A DNA stretch of 64,000 nt from Phycisphaerae bacterium (GTDB lineage: Bacteria > Planctomycetota > Phycisphaerae > UBA1845), in contig JAJDEB010000002.1 in the NCBI GenBank assembly GCA_029260015.1, forward strand, positions 124,001-188,000, given 5' to 3'. Below are positions 1 to 10,597 of this stretch, in pieces (within the stretch, counting starts at the first letter, position 1; each line of letters opens with the position of its first letter). Under the pieces are notes generated by a model. That model made no database searches and was not told the DNA's origin. It worked only from the letters and a program-made list of their open reading frames with translations. The translations under genes and the position numbers were made by a program.

Positions 1-1840
1 GCCGAACATCGATTTGATTGCTCAGCAAGGCGCTGTCTTTGAACAGTGCATGGCCTCAGCACCCAGCACGTTTCCGTCGCACTCGTCGATCATGACGGGA
101 CTCTACCAATATGTGCACGGCGCCCGCGACAACATTGGATATCGACTCAGCGAAAGCAACGTCACGCTGGCAGAGACACTGCAAGAAAAAGGGTATGCGA
201 CAGGGGCATTCGTGTCAGCCGCCCCCCTCGAACGCCGTAGCGGAATTGGGCAGGGCTTCCAAACTTATGAGGATTCTGGGGACGACACCGAATTGATCGG
301 AGCGCAAACAAGCGATCGAGCAATTCGTTGGCTCAGAAATCATGCAACTGAACGGTTCTTTGCGTGGGTACATTTTTATGATCCGCACTTTCCGTACGAA
401 GCCCCCGCTGATTTCATTTCGTCAGCGCCCAATGCGTACCTTCGCGAGATCGCATACATGGACGCCCAAATCGGGCGGATTACGACGGAACTCAAGCGAC
501 TCAACAGTTATGACAACACGATCATTGTGCTGGTTGCAGATCATGGAGAGGGTCTGGGGCAGCACAACGAAAAAACGCATCTCTATTTCATATACAACAC
601 CACAATTCACGTTCCATTCATCCTGCGGGCGCCCAATCTGGTTCAATCAAACCGCCGCATACAAACGCTTGTTCGCACGATAGACATCGCGCCAACCATT
701 TTAGAGTTGCTTGATATGAAACTCCCTCCCGTGTGTCAGGGAACCGGGCTCGAAGCGCTGGCCACAGGAAACAAACAAGATTTAAGACTGTCAGCGTACT
801 CGGAAACGATTGCCGGTAACCAAACGCTTGGTGCCTCCATTCTGCGTTCGATAAGTACGGGACAATATAAGTACATTCATGCGCCGCGCCCGGAATTGTA
901 CGATCTGGCGGTCGATCCAGGCGAAATTAACAACCTTGCAGAAGAACGCGCCGAACAGGTGACGACCATGCGTGAAGCGATGCGTGGGCTTATCGCAGAA
1001 TCTCCGGAAATCGAAGACCTGGGCGACGAGACGATCAAGTTGGACGCCCAAGACCTTGCGCGATTGGAAAGCCTGGGTTACGTCGGTGGCGATTTGAAGA
1101 GCCTGCCTCCATCCGAAAGTGAGTTGGATCTCTTTGAACCTGACGGGCCCGATCCCAAGGATTTTGCCGATGAATTTTCGGTCCTCAGCGAAGCTCAGCA
1201 CCTTCTGCTGGACCGAAAGTTTCGTGAAGCGGAAGATTCATTCCGTCGATTGGCAAAGCAGTTCCCGGACGTCATCGACCTGAAGAAGAAGCTGGCCCGT
1301 GCGGTCTTCAATCAGGATCGCTTCGACGAGGCAATTCAAATCTACGATGAGATCTGCAATGAACATCCCGATGAAGTCGGGGTTCGTTATGGGTACGGCA
1401 AACTTCTCGACAAAGTGGGTCGGCGCAAGGACGCCATCAAGCAATTCATCGCTACTATTCAGTTGGATCCTGAACATCCAGAAGCCTGCCACGATCTTGG
1501 CATCGCCCTTCGCGAAGAGGGTCACATTCCAGAAGCGATTCGGTACCTTCAGCAAGCCGTCCGCGCTCGGCCTTCCTACATCCGGGCACACGTCAACCTC
1601 GCTCGTATTCACCTCGAACAACAAGAATTCGATGAGGCGATCAGTTCGTTTCGCGCCGCCGCCGATGTCTCTCCAGAAGACCCGGAATTGCGCGCCTCGG
1701 TTGCATTTGCGCTGCTGAGAGCTGGTCGATATGACAGCGCCGCGATTGAGGCGAATGCAGCGCTGGCACTGGATGCAAGCTACAAACCCGCTCAGCGAAT
1801 TCTTGGAGAAATCAAGAAAGCATCATCGGGACGACCTTAG
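1..1840 (+). CDS. Sulfatase / alkaline-phosphatase-superfamily hydrolase with C-terminal TPR repeats (5'-truncated by window edge)
   Basis: Frame open to the window start; motifs NIDLIAQQGAVFEQCMASAPSTFPSHSSIMTG, DHGEGLGQHNE; C-terminal TPR-like helices (PEHPEACHDLGIALREEGHIPEAIRYLQQAV). Confidence 0.85.
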   Translation, partial: PNIDLIAQQGAVFEQCMASAPSTFPSHSSIMTGLYQYVHGARDNIGYRLSESNVTLAETLQEKGYATGAFVSAAPLERRSGIGQGFQTYEDSGDDTELIGAQTSDRAIRWLRNHATERFFAWVHFYDPHFPYEAPADFISSAPNAYLREIAYMDAQIGRITTELKRLNSYDNTIIVLVADHGEGLGQHNEKTHLYFIYNTTIHVPFILRAPNLVQSNRRIQTLVRTIDIAPTILELLDMKLPPVCQGTGLEALATGNKQDLRLSAYSETIAGNQTLGASILRSISTGQYKYIHAPRPELYDLAVDPGEINNLAEERAEQVTTMREAMRGLIAESPEIEDLGDETIKLDAQDLARLESLGYVGGDLKSLPPSESELDLFEPDGPDPKDFADEFSVLSEAQHLLLDRKFREAEDSFRRLAKQFPDVIDLKKKLARAVFNQDRFDEAIQIYDEICNEHPDEVGVRYGYGKLLDKVGRRKDAIKQFIATIQLDPEHPEACHDLGIALREEGHIPEAIRYLQQAVRARPSYIRAHVNLARIHLEQQEFDEAISSFRAAADVSPEDPELRASVAFALLRAGRYDSAAIEANAALALDASYKPAQRILGEIKKASSGRP

Positions 1841-3519
1841 TTGACCGCTTGTGTGAATAGCGCGTAGTCAACCAAGTCAATCGCGCCATTACCGTCGAAA
1901 TCAATAATCTCGCAACCCGGGGTGATGCTCCCCTCGGTCGGCCCAACCACGCAGGGCAAAACCGACGCAAGGTCGGCCGCGTCTTTATCGCCATCTCCGT
2001 CGACGTCTCCCAACCGCTCGGGCGGCCAAAGCGTCCATGTCTGATTGGCGGGATAGTTCGTCAAAGTGCGCGAGACACCGCCGGGCCAAGCTACGATGAT
2101 CTGATCCAATGTCGTCGCGGTATCCACTCCAAAGTGTACGGTATAGTCATCCTGCGATTTGAAGTTCGAGCCAGCCGTGATTTCGTTCATCTGCGAAATG
2201 GCGCCGGTTCCAATGTCGATCTGAGCCCCCACAGCAAAGGTATTTGCGCCAATGCCAACCACGCGGAATTTGACCCAATTACGGTTGTCACCTTCGTGAT
2301 TGATGAAGATCGCAAGTGGCGCGTTGTCCGTTTGAACAACCAAGTCCAAATCACCGTCATTGTCGAGATCGCCTTTAGCCACGCAGAACGACGTCGCGGA
2401 ATTGTCCAACCCGACAATCGGTGCGATATCGATCAAAGCGCCCGGTCCGTCGTCATCGTAAAGTCGATTCGGCGCTAGCATGTTGTTGACATACAATTCA
2501 AGTTTGCCATCGTTGTCGTAATCGAGAAACGTCGTGCCCCAGCCAATTTCGTATGAACCCACGTCATAGGCCAATGTGGCATCCACAAACGTCCCGTCAC
2601 CTTGATTCATCAACAGAACATTACCTGGCGGCGTGTTGGTCACATACATATCCGCGTAACCGTTTCGGTCCAGATCGCCAACTGCAATCCCCATACAATC
2701 AACGTTGGCTGCCGTATTGCTCGCTGCCGTCACATCAACAAACGTCCCCCCATCATTGCGGAAGAGGTGGTTCTCGACATTTGGAGTCGTACCGCGATCG
2801 TTGCACACATACAAATCGGCATCACCGTCCCGATCGTAGTCCAAGAATCGAGATGTAAAACTTGGTAATTGGCTGAATCCGACCCCCAATGTTTCGCCCG
2901 TCGCCTCGAGGGCCAATCCGTTGCTATTCACGTAAAGCTCATTGGGTACTGCGAACCCCGGCAAAAATGTTCGGTTGGCAACATACAATTCCAACCAACC
3001 GTCTCCATCGATATCACCCCAAGTTGTTCCATACGACAGCCCCTGTTCATCGCCAAGACCGAGAGTGGGAGCAACATTCGTAAACTCAAAATTGCCATCG
3101 TTTCGCAGGAGTACGTCGTTAAAGAGGCGGCAGGTGATCATCAGGTCGAGATCACCGTCAGCGTCGAAGTCCGCTGCTGACAATCCTGTTGCCTCAGTAA
3201 TCAACAAAATTTCGTTTCCGATCGACCGATCGATGAAGTGACCGGTGCCATCGTTTTCAAATAGACCAACAATGCCGGAAGTTCCGCCAAGTACCACCAA
3301 ATCGGGATCTTGATCATTATCAAGATCAATGACACCCAGCCCGGTCCCATGGCGATAAAGCGAATCGACCGTCTGGAAGACAACACCGCGCGATGCGGCT
3401 TCGCTGGTAAAAGCTTCCGGCGATCCCGCACTGAGAACAGCAACCGGCAAAACAACAACGCCGACCGTAAGAACCAAACGAACCATTCGCATCGCCGACA
3501 TCCCTTCCCCTTTCACCAA
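1837..3519 (-). CDS. Secreted FG-GAP repeat / ASPIC-UnbV protein with dockerin-like C-terminus
   Basis: Signal peptide; repeated DxDxDGxxD FG-GAP motifs; C-term LGDVDGDGDKDAADLASVLPC...DFDGNGAIDLVDYALF. Confidence 0.88.
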   Translation of the reverse strand: MVKGEGMSAMRMVRLVLTVGVVVLPVAVLSAGSPEAFTSEAASRGVVFQTVDSLYRHGTGLGVIDLDNDQDPDLVVLGGTSGIVGLFENDGTGHFIDRSIGNEILLITEATGLSAADFDADGDLDLMITCRLFNDVLLRNDGNFEFTNVAPTLGLGDEQGLSYGTTWGDIDGDGWLELYVANRTFLPGFAVPNELYVNSNGLALEATGETLGVGFSQLPSFTSRFLDYDRDGDADLYVCNDRGTTPNVENHLFRNDGGTFVDVTAASNTAANVDCMGIAVGDLDRNGYADMYVTNTPPGNVLLMNQGDGTFVDATLAYDVGSYEIGWGTTFLDYDNDGKLELYVNNMLAPNRLYDDDGPGALIDIAPIVGLDNSATSFCVAKGDLDNDGDLDLVVQTDNAPLAIFINHEGDNRNWVKFRVVGIGANTFAVGAQIDIGTGAISQMNEITAGSNFKSQDDYTVHFGVDTATTLDQIIVAWPGGVSRTLTNYPANQTWTLWPPERLGDVDGDGDKDAADLASVLPCVVGPTEGSITPGCEIIDFDGNGAIDLVDYALFTQAVN

Positions 3520-4107
3520 CTACAAAATCCAACTCACGAAGTGATTCAAATGTTGGAGGGCCAGCCGCCTGTCACAATAGTAGCGCTCAAACTTGGTTGG
3601 CCACGGCATGCAAGAACTATCCAAGTACACACCAACCGCCACCGCATCACCGGGTGGTGCATGTTGCTTGCCCAATTGCGAATTCAGTTACCTCATATGC
3701 CACTACACACACCCTGATGTTACCAAATATCAGCCATCGGATACAAGTCGGAAGCGCAACTCATGTGGCCCGATAACCGAAAAATGCGTAGACGTCCATC
3801 ACGCATGTAAATTATTGAAATGAAACAACTTACAGGCAATCTAGGATACGCGCAAAAAAGCCCCACCGAGCGCGACTGGTTGAAAACCACGCACAATCAT
3901 GCTCCCGAAGAGACAACCTCTTTGAAATAAGCGAACAGGCTATCTTCAGAACAAACGAGCCTTCAAATGGAATCCCGATTCGGCATCAGGTTTATCGGAC
4001 CCAACGAATCCATTGGACATTCGCGCGCAGAAGGATGCCAGCCGCGATGTCGCGACTGGCACCGTTTTTCGAATCACTTCGATTCGCCGCAGGGAAAAGT
4101 CCGTTGG

Positions 4108-4560
4108 TTATTCGATGCCCTTGACCTCGATCCGCTTGGGTTTGACCGCTTCTGCTTTAGGAAGCTTAATCGTCAACACGCCATTCTTGAGCTTCGCATC
4201 AACGCGGTCCGAATCGGTTTCTGTCGGCAGTTGAATGACGCGGCGGAACTCACTTGCGCCGCGCTCGTTGCAATAGCGCACGACATTCTCCAGTTCGACA
4301 GCCAGCCGCTTACCAGCGACGGTCAGTGTGTTGTCTTCGACCGTTACTTCGATCTGGCTGAGCTCCAATCCCGGAACATCAACCTCGACGAAGAGGTTGT
4401 CGCCGTCTTCCCATACGTCCAGCGCACCAAGTCCGCGAACGCCCAATCCCAACTTCTGGAATCCGTCAGCCCCACCTTCGATCAGACCGCCAAAGGCGCG
4501 GTCCACACTGTCCCGAATTGAAGACAACGGATCAATTCCAATGATTCGACGAGTCAACAT
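4108..4560 (-). CDS. Small heat shock protein, Hsp20/alpha-crystallin family
   Basis: DVWEDGDNLFVEVDVPGLELSQIEVTVEDNTLTVAGKR...LKNGVLTIKLPKAEAVKPKRIEV. Confidence 0.92.
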   Translation of the reverse strand: MLTRRIIGIDPLSSIRDSVDRAFGGLIEGGADGFQKLGLGVRGLGALDVWEDGDNLFVEVDVPGLELSQIEVTVEDNTLTVAGKRLAVELENVVRYCNERGASEFRRVIQLPTETDSDRVDAKLKNGVLTIKLPKAEAVKPKRIEVKGIE

Positions 4561-4899
4561 AACAGCACCCCTTTCTATACGTTCCTACTCATTTGATCCT
4601 ACCGTCGGCTCCACTGCCGCCGGCTGGTTTTGCTTTGAACTACCCGGTTCTTGCGGGCTATGCATGATGAGATGCAATGGGCATGCCAATCGAAAAACGC
4701 CTTGAATGGCCAAGAAACAGGGGTGTGTGGCAATCAATCCTGACAAAATGACAGCCGTGGCAGGCAGCCTGGCGTGCGCGGACCTATCATTGACGGAGTT
4801 CCATCGGGCGGCTAGATTCGAGTTTCGCCGTTTCGATTGGGCGGTGCTTGCAGCACACATCAGCAACAGAACATTTCAACGCCTAAGGGAGGTACGCTC

Positions 4900-5445
4900 A
4901 TGGGTCTCGTCAATCCGCTGAATCTAAAGCAATGGGTCGAAGAAAACCGTCACCTGCTCAAACCACCCGTGGGCAACAAATGTGTTTGGCAGAATGAAGA
5001 CTTCATCATCATGGTGGTGGGTGGGCCCAACGCGCGAAAAGACTACCACGTCAATGAGACCAGCGAGTTCTTCTATCAGATTGAAGGCGACATCATCCTT
5101 GGCATCATCAATCCGGAAAACAACAAGCCCGAAGAAGTCATCATCCGCGAAGGTGAAATCTATCTGCTTCCTCCAAAGGTTCCGCACAGTCCGCGCCGAC
5201 CAGCCAACACCGTGGGTGTAGTTGTTGAAATGACTCGCGCTCAAGGCATGATCGACAAACTTCAGTGGTACTCCGACGACACCCACGAACTCGTTCACGA
5301 AGCCGAGTTCAAACTCGAAAACATCGCCGAAGACCTCAAGAAGATCATGGAAGATTTCTGGTCCAACGAAGAATTGCGGAAATGCAAGTCAACCGGCAGC
5401 GTCATTGCTCCACCGACCGAAGCCCAACCGCCACCGAAGGCCTAG
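4900..5445 (+). CDS. nbaC: 3-hydroxyanthranilate 3,4-dioxygenase
   Basis: MGLVNPLNLKQWVEENRHLLKPPVGNKCVWQNEDFIIMVVGGPNARKDYHVNETSEFFYQIEGD; start moved from 4837 to 4900 because of SD AAGGGAGGT upstream. Confidence 0.9.
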   Translation: MGLVNPLNLKQWVEENRHLLKPPVGNKCVWQNEDFIIMVVGGPNARKDYHVNETSEFFYQIEGDIILGIINPENNKPEEVIIREGEIYLLPPKVPHSPRRPANTVGVVVEMTRAQGMIDKLQWYSDDTHELVHEAEFKLENIAEDLKKIMEDFWSNEELRKCKSTGSVIAPPTEAQPPPKA

Positions 5446-5483
5446 TGTAGGCCCGCGCGTCACCTTGCGGGTTGCGCTCCACC

Positions 5484-5563
5484 GTCATTCCCGCGAAAGC
5501 GGGAATCCAAGTCCCGCACGTTGCCCATCGCCCGTTCTGGACTCCCGCGTACGCGGGAGTGAC
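5484..5563. repeat. Dispersed palindromic repeat: two hairpins in inverted orientation
   Basis: GTCATTCCCGCGAAAGCGGGAATCCA...TGGACTCCCGCGTACGCGGGAGTGAC; each end is itself a palindrome. Confidence 0.8.
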
Positions 5564-5613
5564 GATCGGGCACCCGCAAATCTAGCCGTGAGAATGCACT
5601 AGGATTGAAGCGT

Positions 5614-6243
5614 TTATTCCTGCGATGGCGTGGCGGCTGACTTGACGGTAACGGTCGTTGATGTGGTCAACTCTCGACCACTCAACCAATCCAGAAACAC
5701 GACACGGACGTGTACTTCTGACGGAATGCGACCAGCCGATTCTGAAAACGGAATCTTGAACGAATAGTGATTCGTCATGAATCCGCCGTACCAGCTTTTC
5801 TTGATCACCACTGGATCGGTGTACTCTTTCGTCGCGATGGTTCTGGGTGAACCGATATCCGTCAGGTCGGTCAACTGAATCGTAATCGCGCCAGCCGCTT
5901 TGATGACGTCACCGGAAGCATCGACCGGCTGAACGTATACAACGACACCGTCATCACCGGGCTTGCCATCGAGATCAATACCACCGCTGCGGGTTGGGAT
6001 CTTGATCTTGTCAACGACAAACAAATCATCGAGTTTCACATCTGCCAAACGGGGTTGATTCTTGATACGCGCTTCCAATTCCGAGCAGCGCGTTTCGCAT
6101 TCAAACTTGGCTTGTTCGCAGGCGGCTAAGTCCAGTTTGTGCTGATCGATTTCCTGTTGAAGCTGAATGATCGTACCCGGCGCATCGAAACATCCACCGC
6201 AAAACGCAGCCAATGCAAGAACCATCAGCGCTGCGCGAATCAT
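5614..6243 (-). CDS. Putative lipoprotein, coiled-coil N-terminal segment
   Basis: Internal start MIRAALMVLALAAFCGGCFDAPG gives a lipobox-like signal peptide; heptad-like region follows. Confidence 0.65.
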   Translation of the reverse strand: MIRAALMVLALAAFCGGCFDAPGTIIQLQQEIDQHKLDLAACEQAKFECETRCSELEARIKNQPRLADVKLDDLFVVDKIKIPTRSGGIDLDGKPGDDGVVVYVQPVDASGDVIKAAGAITIQLTDLTDIGSPRTIATKEYTDPVVIKKSWYGGFMTNHYSFKIPFSESAGRIPSEVHVRVVFLDWLSGRELTTSTTVTVKSAATPSQE

Positions 6244-6335
6244 TTTCGCCTGCCTCAATTTCTCGCAATAGTGCTTGGTCATCATCAGGCTATCTGCTTG
6301 CAATATCGGATGAATCGACGTTCGTTTCATGGCTT

Positions 6336-6752
6336 TCAAGGTGCCGTGATACCGCCCATTTTGCAAAGTTTTTTCCACCATGCGGGTTTGACCGGCATTG
6401 CAGACAGGCGCGAAATCGTTACGAGGTGAAATTCTGAAAACGTCGCGTCGGCTTTGACTTGTGCCAAGGTCACCGGCGTTGAGACCGCCTTGACGGCTTT
6501 GAGATCAACGACGACGCGTTTCTCATCGTCCAACTCGGGATCGGGATAGGGGCCGCGCGTCACGGTCGCGACACCGGCAATGTGCTTGTCCTTACCGGTA
6601 TGGTAAACAAACACGTTGTCGCCCTTTTTGACGTTGCGCATGTGCATCAGAGCCGTGTTGTTTCCGACACCGTCCCACACCGTTTTCTTATCGCGCACGA
6701 GGTCGTCGTACGAATAGTCACCCGGTTCGGTTTTGAAGAGCCAATATTGCAT
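6336..6752 (-). CDS. EVE domain-containing protein
   Basis: MQYWLFKTEPGDYSYDDLVRDKKTVWDGVGNNTALMHMRNVKKGDNVFVYHTGKDKHIAGVA; canonical EVE start. Confidence 0.9.
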   Translation of the reverse strand: MQYWLFKTEPGDYSYDDLVRDKKTVWDGVGNNTALMHMRNVKKGDNVFVYHTGKDKHIAGVATVTRGPYPDPELDDEKRVVVDLKAVKAVSTPVTLAQVKADATFSEFHLVTISRLSAMPVKPAWWKKLCKMGGITAP

Positions 6753-6784
6753 GGGCCTCACGTTCTATTCTGCCAATATCGTTA

Positions 6785-7528
6785 CTATTCCAGCGTCGCC
6801 GTCTTCAAGTATTCCATGATCGAATCGTGCCAACGTTCGATTGTGTCAGCCGAACCAACCGCTTTTACAAAGTGCGGGCCATTCGGATGCTCGATCGCCG
6901 CAGAAATCATACGAACGCTTCCAGATTCCGACGTCATCGTTCCGGTCATGTCCGCAACCGTGACTTTCACACCGTTCGCTTCCCACGATTCAACTTTCGC
7001 AGCTTCCTTGGTCGAACTTCCGTCGGGTTGGCTGACCATTCCGAACCATCGGTCCAACTGCGCTTGAATCGGAATATCCTTCATTCCCGGAAAATGCGTT
7101 AATCGAACGACCGCATCGGTATCGTCGTCATTTGCTTTTTCGAGTTTGAAGACGGCCAGTGGTCCCGCGACTTGAAACGCCGAATTCGACGGGACGGCTG
7201 GCTCCATTGGCTGCCAACCTTCCGGCGCAGTGAGTTTCAAACCGGCTGAACCTTCTGCGGCTTTGTCGATCTCAACGTTCCCGGCTTCTGCTTTGGGCAT
7301 CGCTCCGCCAATGGGCGGATGGCCAGCAGGCAAGCTATCCCCATGCCCTGGCGGAATCGGCGGCGCCTTTTGAGTAGACCGATTCTGTGAAGGTTGGGTC
7401 GGCTTGGTACTTGCTAACGGGGGAAGCGAGGGCTCCTCAACAGTTCCCGGCTCGTCTTTCTTGCACCCGACAATGGTGATCGCCGATACGAGACAACCGA
7501 ATACCAGCACTTTCACAAATTGCTTCAT
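6785..7528 (-). CDS. Hypothetical lipoprotein
   Basis: MKQFVKVLVFGCLVSAITIVGCKKDEPG lipobox; Pro-rich linker; globular C-terminal domain. Confidence 0.7.
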   Translation of the reverse strand: MKQFVKVLVFGCLVSAITIVGCKKDEPGTVEEPSLPPLASTKPTQPSQNRSTQKAPPIPPGHGDSLPAGHPPIGGAMPKAEAGNVEIDKAAEGSAGLKLTAPEGWQPMEPAVPSNSAFQVAGPLAVFKLEKANDDDTDAVVRLTHFPGMKDIPIQAQLDRWFGMVSQPDGSSTKEAAKVESWEANGVKVTVADMTGTMTSESGSVRMISAAIEHPNGPHFVKAVGSADTIERWHDSIMEYLKTATLE

Positions 7529-7585
7529 TAATGAATTCTCCGATTCTCTTTTTTTTGGCAGTCAGCATTCAGGCGATTTCGATTC

Positions 7586-8470
7586 CTAAATCAACGCAGC
7601 AATCGCTTCACCGATCTGCGCGGGCGATTCCGCGACCGAAATGCCTGCCGCCTTCATCGCATCAATCTTACCGTCAGCCGTTCCTTCGCCACCGCTGATG
7701 ATCGCGCCTGCGTGACCCATTCGCTTTCCAGGAGGGGCAGTCCGCCCGGCAATAAACCCAGCGACTGGTTTCTTGATATTGGCTTTAACGAAATCTGCAG
7801 CGTTCTCTTCGTCAGTCCCACCGATTTCGCCAATCATGATCATGCCATGCGTGTCGTCGTCCTCTTCAAACATCGAAAGCAGTTCAATGAAATTCAAGCC
7901 CTTCACCGGGTCACCGCCAATACCGACGCACGTCGTTTGCGAGATACCGCGCGAACTGCACTGCCATACGGCTTCGTACGTCAGCGTTCCACTGCGCGAG
8001 ATAATACCCACGTTCTTATTGCCACCCTTGGGAGGGGTGTGAATGTAACCGGGCATGATGCCGATCTTGCATTCACCGGGCGTAATCACACCGGGACAGT
8101 TCGGGCCAATCATCAACACACCGCGATCGTCGAGGTACTTGCGGGCTTTGACCATGTCGAGCGCCGGAATGCCTTCCGTAATCACCACGACCAGACGAAT
8201 CCCTGCGTCGGCTGCCTCCATCGCTGCGTCAGCCGCAAACGGCGGTGGGACGAACACCATCGACACGTCCGCACCCGTCGTCGATACAGCCTCTGCCACC
8301 GTGTTGAACACGGGCAGACCATGCTCCGACTTGGTGCCGCCTTTTCCGGGAGACGTTCCACCGACAAACTTGGCACCGTATTCGATGCACTGCGTGGTAT
8401 GAAATGCGCCGGCTTGTCCGGTTATTCCCTGGCAAATCACTTTCGTATTGCGATCCACAAGAATGCTCAT
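7586..8470 (-). CDS. sucD: Succinate-CoA ligase subunit alpha
   Basis: [45 protein letters not shown]...[26 protein letters not shown]; start set at 8470. Confidence 0.95.
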   Translation of the reverse strand: MSILVDRNTKVICQGITGQAGAFHTTQCIEYGAKFVGGTSPGKGGTKSEHGLPVFNTVAEAVSTTGADVSMVFVPPPFAADAAMEAADAGIRLVVVITEGIPALDMVKARKYLDDRGVLMIGPNCPGVITPGECKIGIMPGYIHTPPKGGNKNVGIISRSGTLTYEAVWQCSSRGISQTTCVGIGGDPVKGLNFIELLSMFEEDDDTHGMIMIGEIGGTDEENAADFVKANIKKPVAGFIAGRTAPPGKRMGHAGAIISGGEGTADGKIDAMKAAGISVAESPAQIGEAIAALI

Positions 8471-8702
8471 GACGTCATGTTCCCAATTAAGATTTTCTGC
8501 ATCGCACCGCGCCGGCAGCGCCGAAGAAGCCAACATCCATCGCCCCCAAACGGATGGGACGAATGGGCTAGTATCGCCCCTGCGGGTTCATTTGCAAATG
8601 CGCACGCGGGAATACCCGATGCCCCCAGATGGGGCACCAAAGGCGCGGAATCAGGTGTTTATGGGTTGGGATAAATCCAGCGATGGGTTCGGTTGTCAGC
8701 GG

Positions 8703-10412
8703 CTAAACCGGAACGTTGCGACGCTTGAGTTCGCTGCGGGCCAACTGCGACAGTCGCCGTTTCGCCACCGTGGCGTTCAGTGTTTTTCCGCCCCCCGCGT
8801 GGCGTCCCTGAACACCGCCCGCCCGCGTCGGCGACGTCACCATCCCAGCCAACGCGTGCAAATGGTCAGGGGAGACATTCCGGGCCTCGTCGCCGGCAAG
8901 CAGTTTTTCGATCACCCGACACGATTGCCCCGCACGGGCATCGTCTTGAAGCAAGATCATCAACCGAGGCAGCGCCGGCGCGCCGATTTCCAGGAGCTTC
9001 GTCCAATCTTCGATCGCAATCGCCACGTCGGCTTGGGCGAGGGCAGTCGTCGGTACCCAGCCCAGGTTTCTTAGAGCATCGACCGCGGCCCGGCGAATCG
9101 CCAACTCCGGGTCCGACATGATCTTTTCGAGCGCCGGGATGGCTTTTCGGTGTCCGATCTTGCCAAGCGTTTCGACGACACTAAATCGCAGAGATGCCGC
9201 GGCTGGCGAATTGCCCTCTGTTTGTAAAAGTTCAATCAACGGTTCGACAGTCGGCTCACCTAGTTCAACCAATGCTCCCATCACTTTCGTTCGGTGCGTC
9301 GCATCTTCAAACGCTTTCAACAAAGGTGCCACAGCCGGCTGGCCTAACTTCGCAGCATCCATCCAGTCACCAGCCGCAACCGCCAGCGCCACATGCTGTT
9401 CGCGATTTGACGGTTTCCATTCGATCTTCTTGAGCGCTCGAGCGACGGAGTGACGAACTTCGGAATCTTCGTCATGCAGCAATGCAACCAACACAGATGC
9501 TGTCTTGGGCTCCTTCGCTCTTTCCAAACCTTCAGCCGCCGCGCGTCGAATGTAGACATCGCCATCACGCAGATATTGCGACAGTGCGGCAATCGCCCGG
9601 TTTCCCGCGATCGAACCCAGCGCGCGAATCGCCTGAAATCGAATGGCCGGTTCGCGCGACTTGCTCGCCTCAAACACCATGTCGAATGCACCGGGGCCGA
9701 TCGTCGTGATCGCCGACCATTTCTCCTGCGCAATCAGCGCTTTGGCTTGAAGCTTCTCGTCGTTGCGATCTTTAGCCAACTGCTCGATGATCGCAGCGCT
9801 GGCCATTCGGACGGCTGCTTCGTCATCATCCATGAGCTGCGACAACGCCGAAATCGCCGCCGGATCGCCGATCTTACCCAGCGACTCAGCCGCGATACGT
9901 CGAACGTGTTGGGTGCCGTTTTTGACCGCATTGACCAACGGCTTCACCGCAGCCCCGCCCAATGGCACAATACCGTCCCACTCATCACGAAGGATGCACA
10001 CCGAAGCCTGCTGCTCGCCCGAAAGCTGCTCCCAGCCGAATTTCTTCAGCGCCCATGCGGTAAACTGCTTGAGACTCAGATCGTCCTTGTCATTTTCGAG
10101 CAGCAGAATGAGTTCGTTGACGGCGGCTGGGTCACCGATGACACGAAGGGCCTCCACGATCTCATCACGCACATCCCAGAACTTCTCCTCGAAAAGCGCC
10201 GCAATGAGGGGCTCGACCGCCCGCCGGTCTTCAAACTTTCCGAGTGCTTGTGCGGCGAGGATTCGAATGCTGCGATCTTCGTCTGTCAGCAAGTAAGTAA
10301 GGGGAATGACGGCTTGGTGATTTTCGAGCTTCAATACGCGCGCAATTCCCCGGGCGCGCACCGATGACTCGGTCGATCGAAGCCGTCTAAGATTCCACCA
10401 GAGAGAAAACAT
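8703..10412 (-). CDS. HEAT-repeat (PBS lyase-like) protein
   Basis: Many ~31-aa HEAT units such as ILAAQALGKFEDRRAVEPLIAAL, RRIAAESLGKIGDPAAISALSQL. Confidence 0.88.
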   Translation of the reverse strand: MFSLWWNLRRLRSTESSVRARGIARVLKLENHQAVIPLTYLLTDEDRSIRILAAQALGKFEDRRAVEPLIAALFEEKFWDVRDEIVEALRVIGDPAAVNELILLLENDKDDLSLKQFTAWALKKFGWEQLSGEQQASVCILRDEWDGIVPLGGAAVKPLVNAVKNGTQHVRRIAAESLGKIGDPAAISALSQLMDDDEAAVRMASAAIIEQLAKDRNDEKLQAKALIAQEKWSAITTIGPGAFDMVFEASKSREPAIRFQAIRALGSIAGNRAIAALSQYLRDGDVYIRRAAAEGLERAKEPKTASVLVALLHDEDSEVRHSVARALKKIEWKPSNREQHVALAVAAGDWMDAAKLGQPAVAPLLKAFEDATHRTKVMGALVELGEPTVEPLIELLQTEGNSPAAASLRFSVVETLGKIGHRKAIPALEKIMSDPELAIRRAAVDALRNLGWVPTTALAQADVAIAIEDWTKLLEIGAPALPRLMILLQDDARAGQSCRVIEKLLAGDEARNVSPDHLHALAGMVTSPTRAGGVQGRHAGGGKTLNATVAKRRLSQLARSELKRRNVPV

Positions 10413-10597
10413 AAGGGCAGCCGATGGCTGCATCCTCCAAACGTACGAAGTCCGCAAGGGGTTACTACATTCTTAATATAAGTGTCGGCTCTGCGGGGAT
10501 GCCGGACCAAAACCACCCGTACAAATCTGACGTGGTTATCACCCCACAACCATCATGAGAGCGAGGGCGGCGATATTTCTGGACTTCGTCAAGCGCA

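Noticed and set aside
1837-1840. Overlapping stop codons of the convergent sulfatase and FG-GAP genes
   Set aside because: Real (TTAG shared by TAG and TAA) but a common compact arrangement without further signal
7712-8674. 320-aa plus-strand ORF
   Set aside because: Antisense to sucD, which is unambiguous
9450-10367. 305-aa plus-strand ORF
   Set aside because: Fully antisense to the HEAT-repeat gene; Arg/Gln-rich translation with no family resemblance; a high-GC mirror frame
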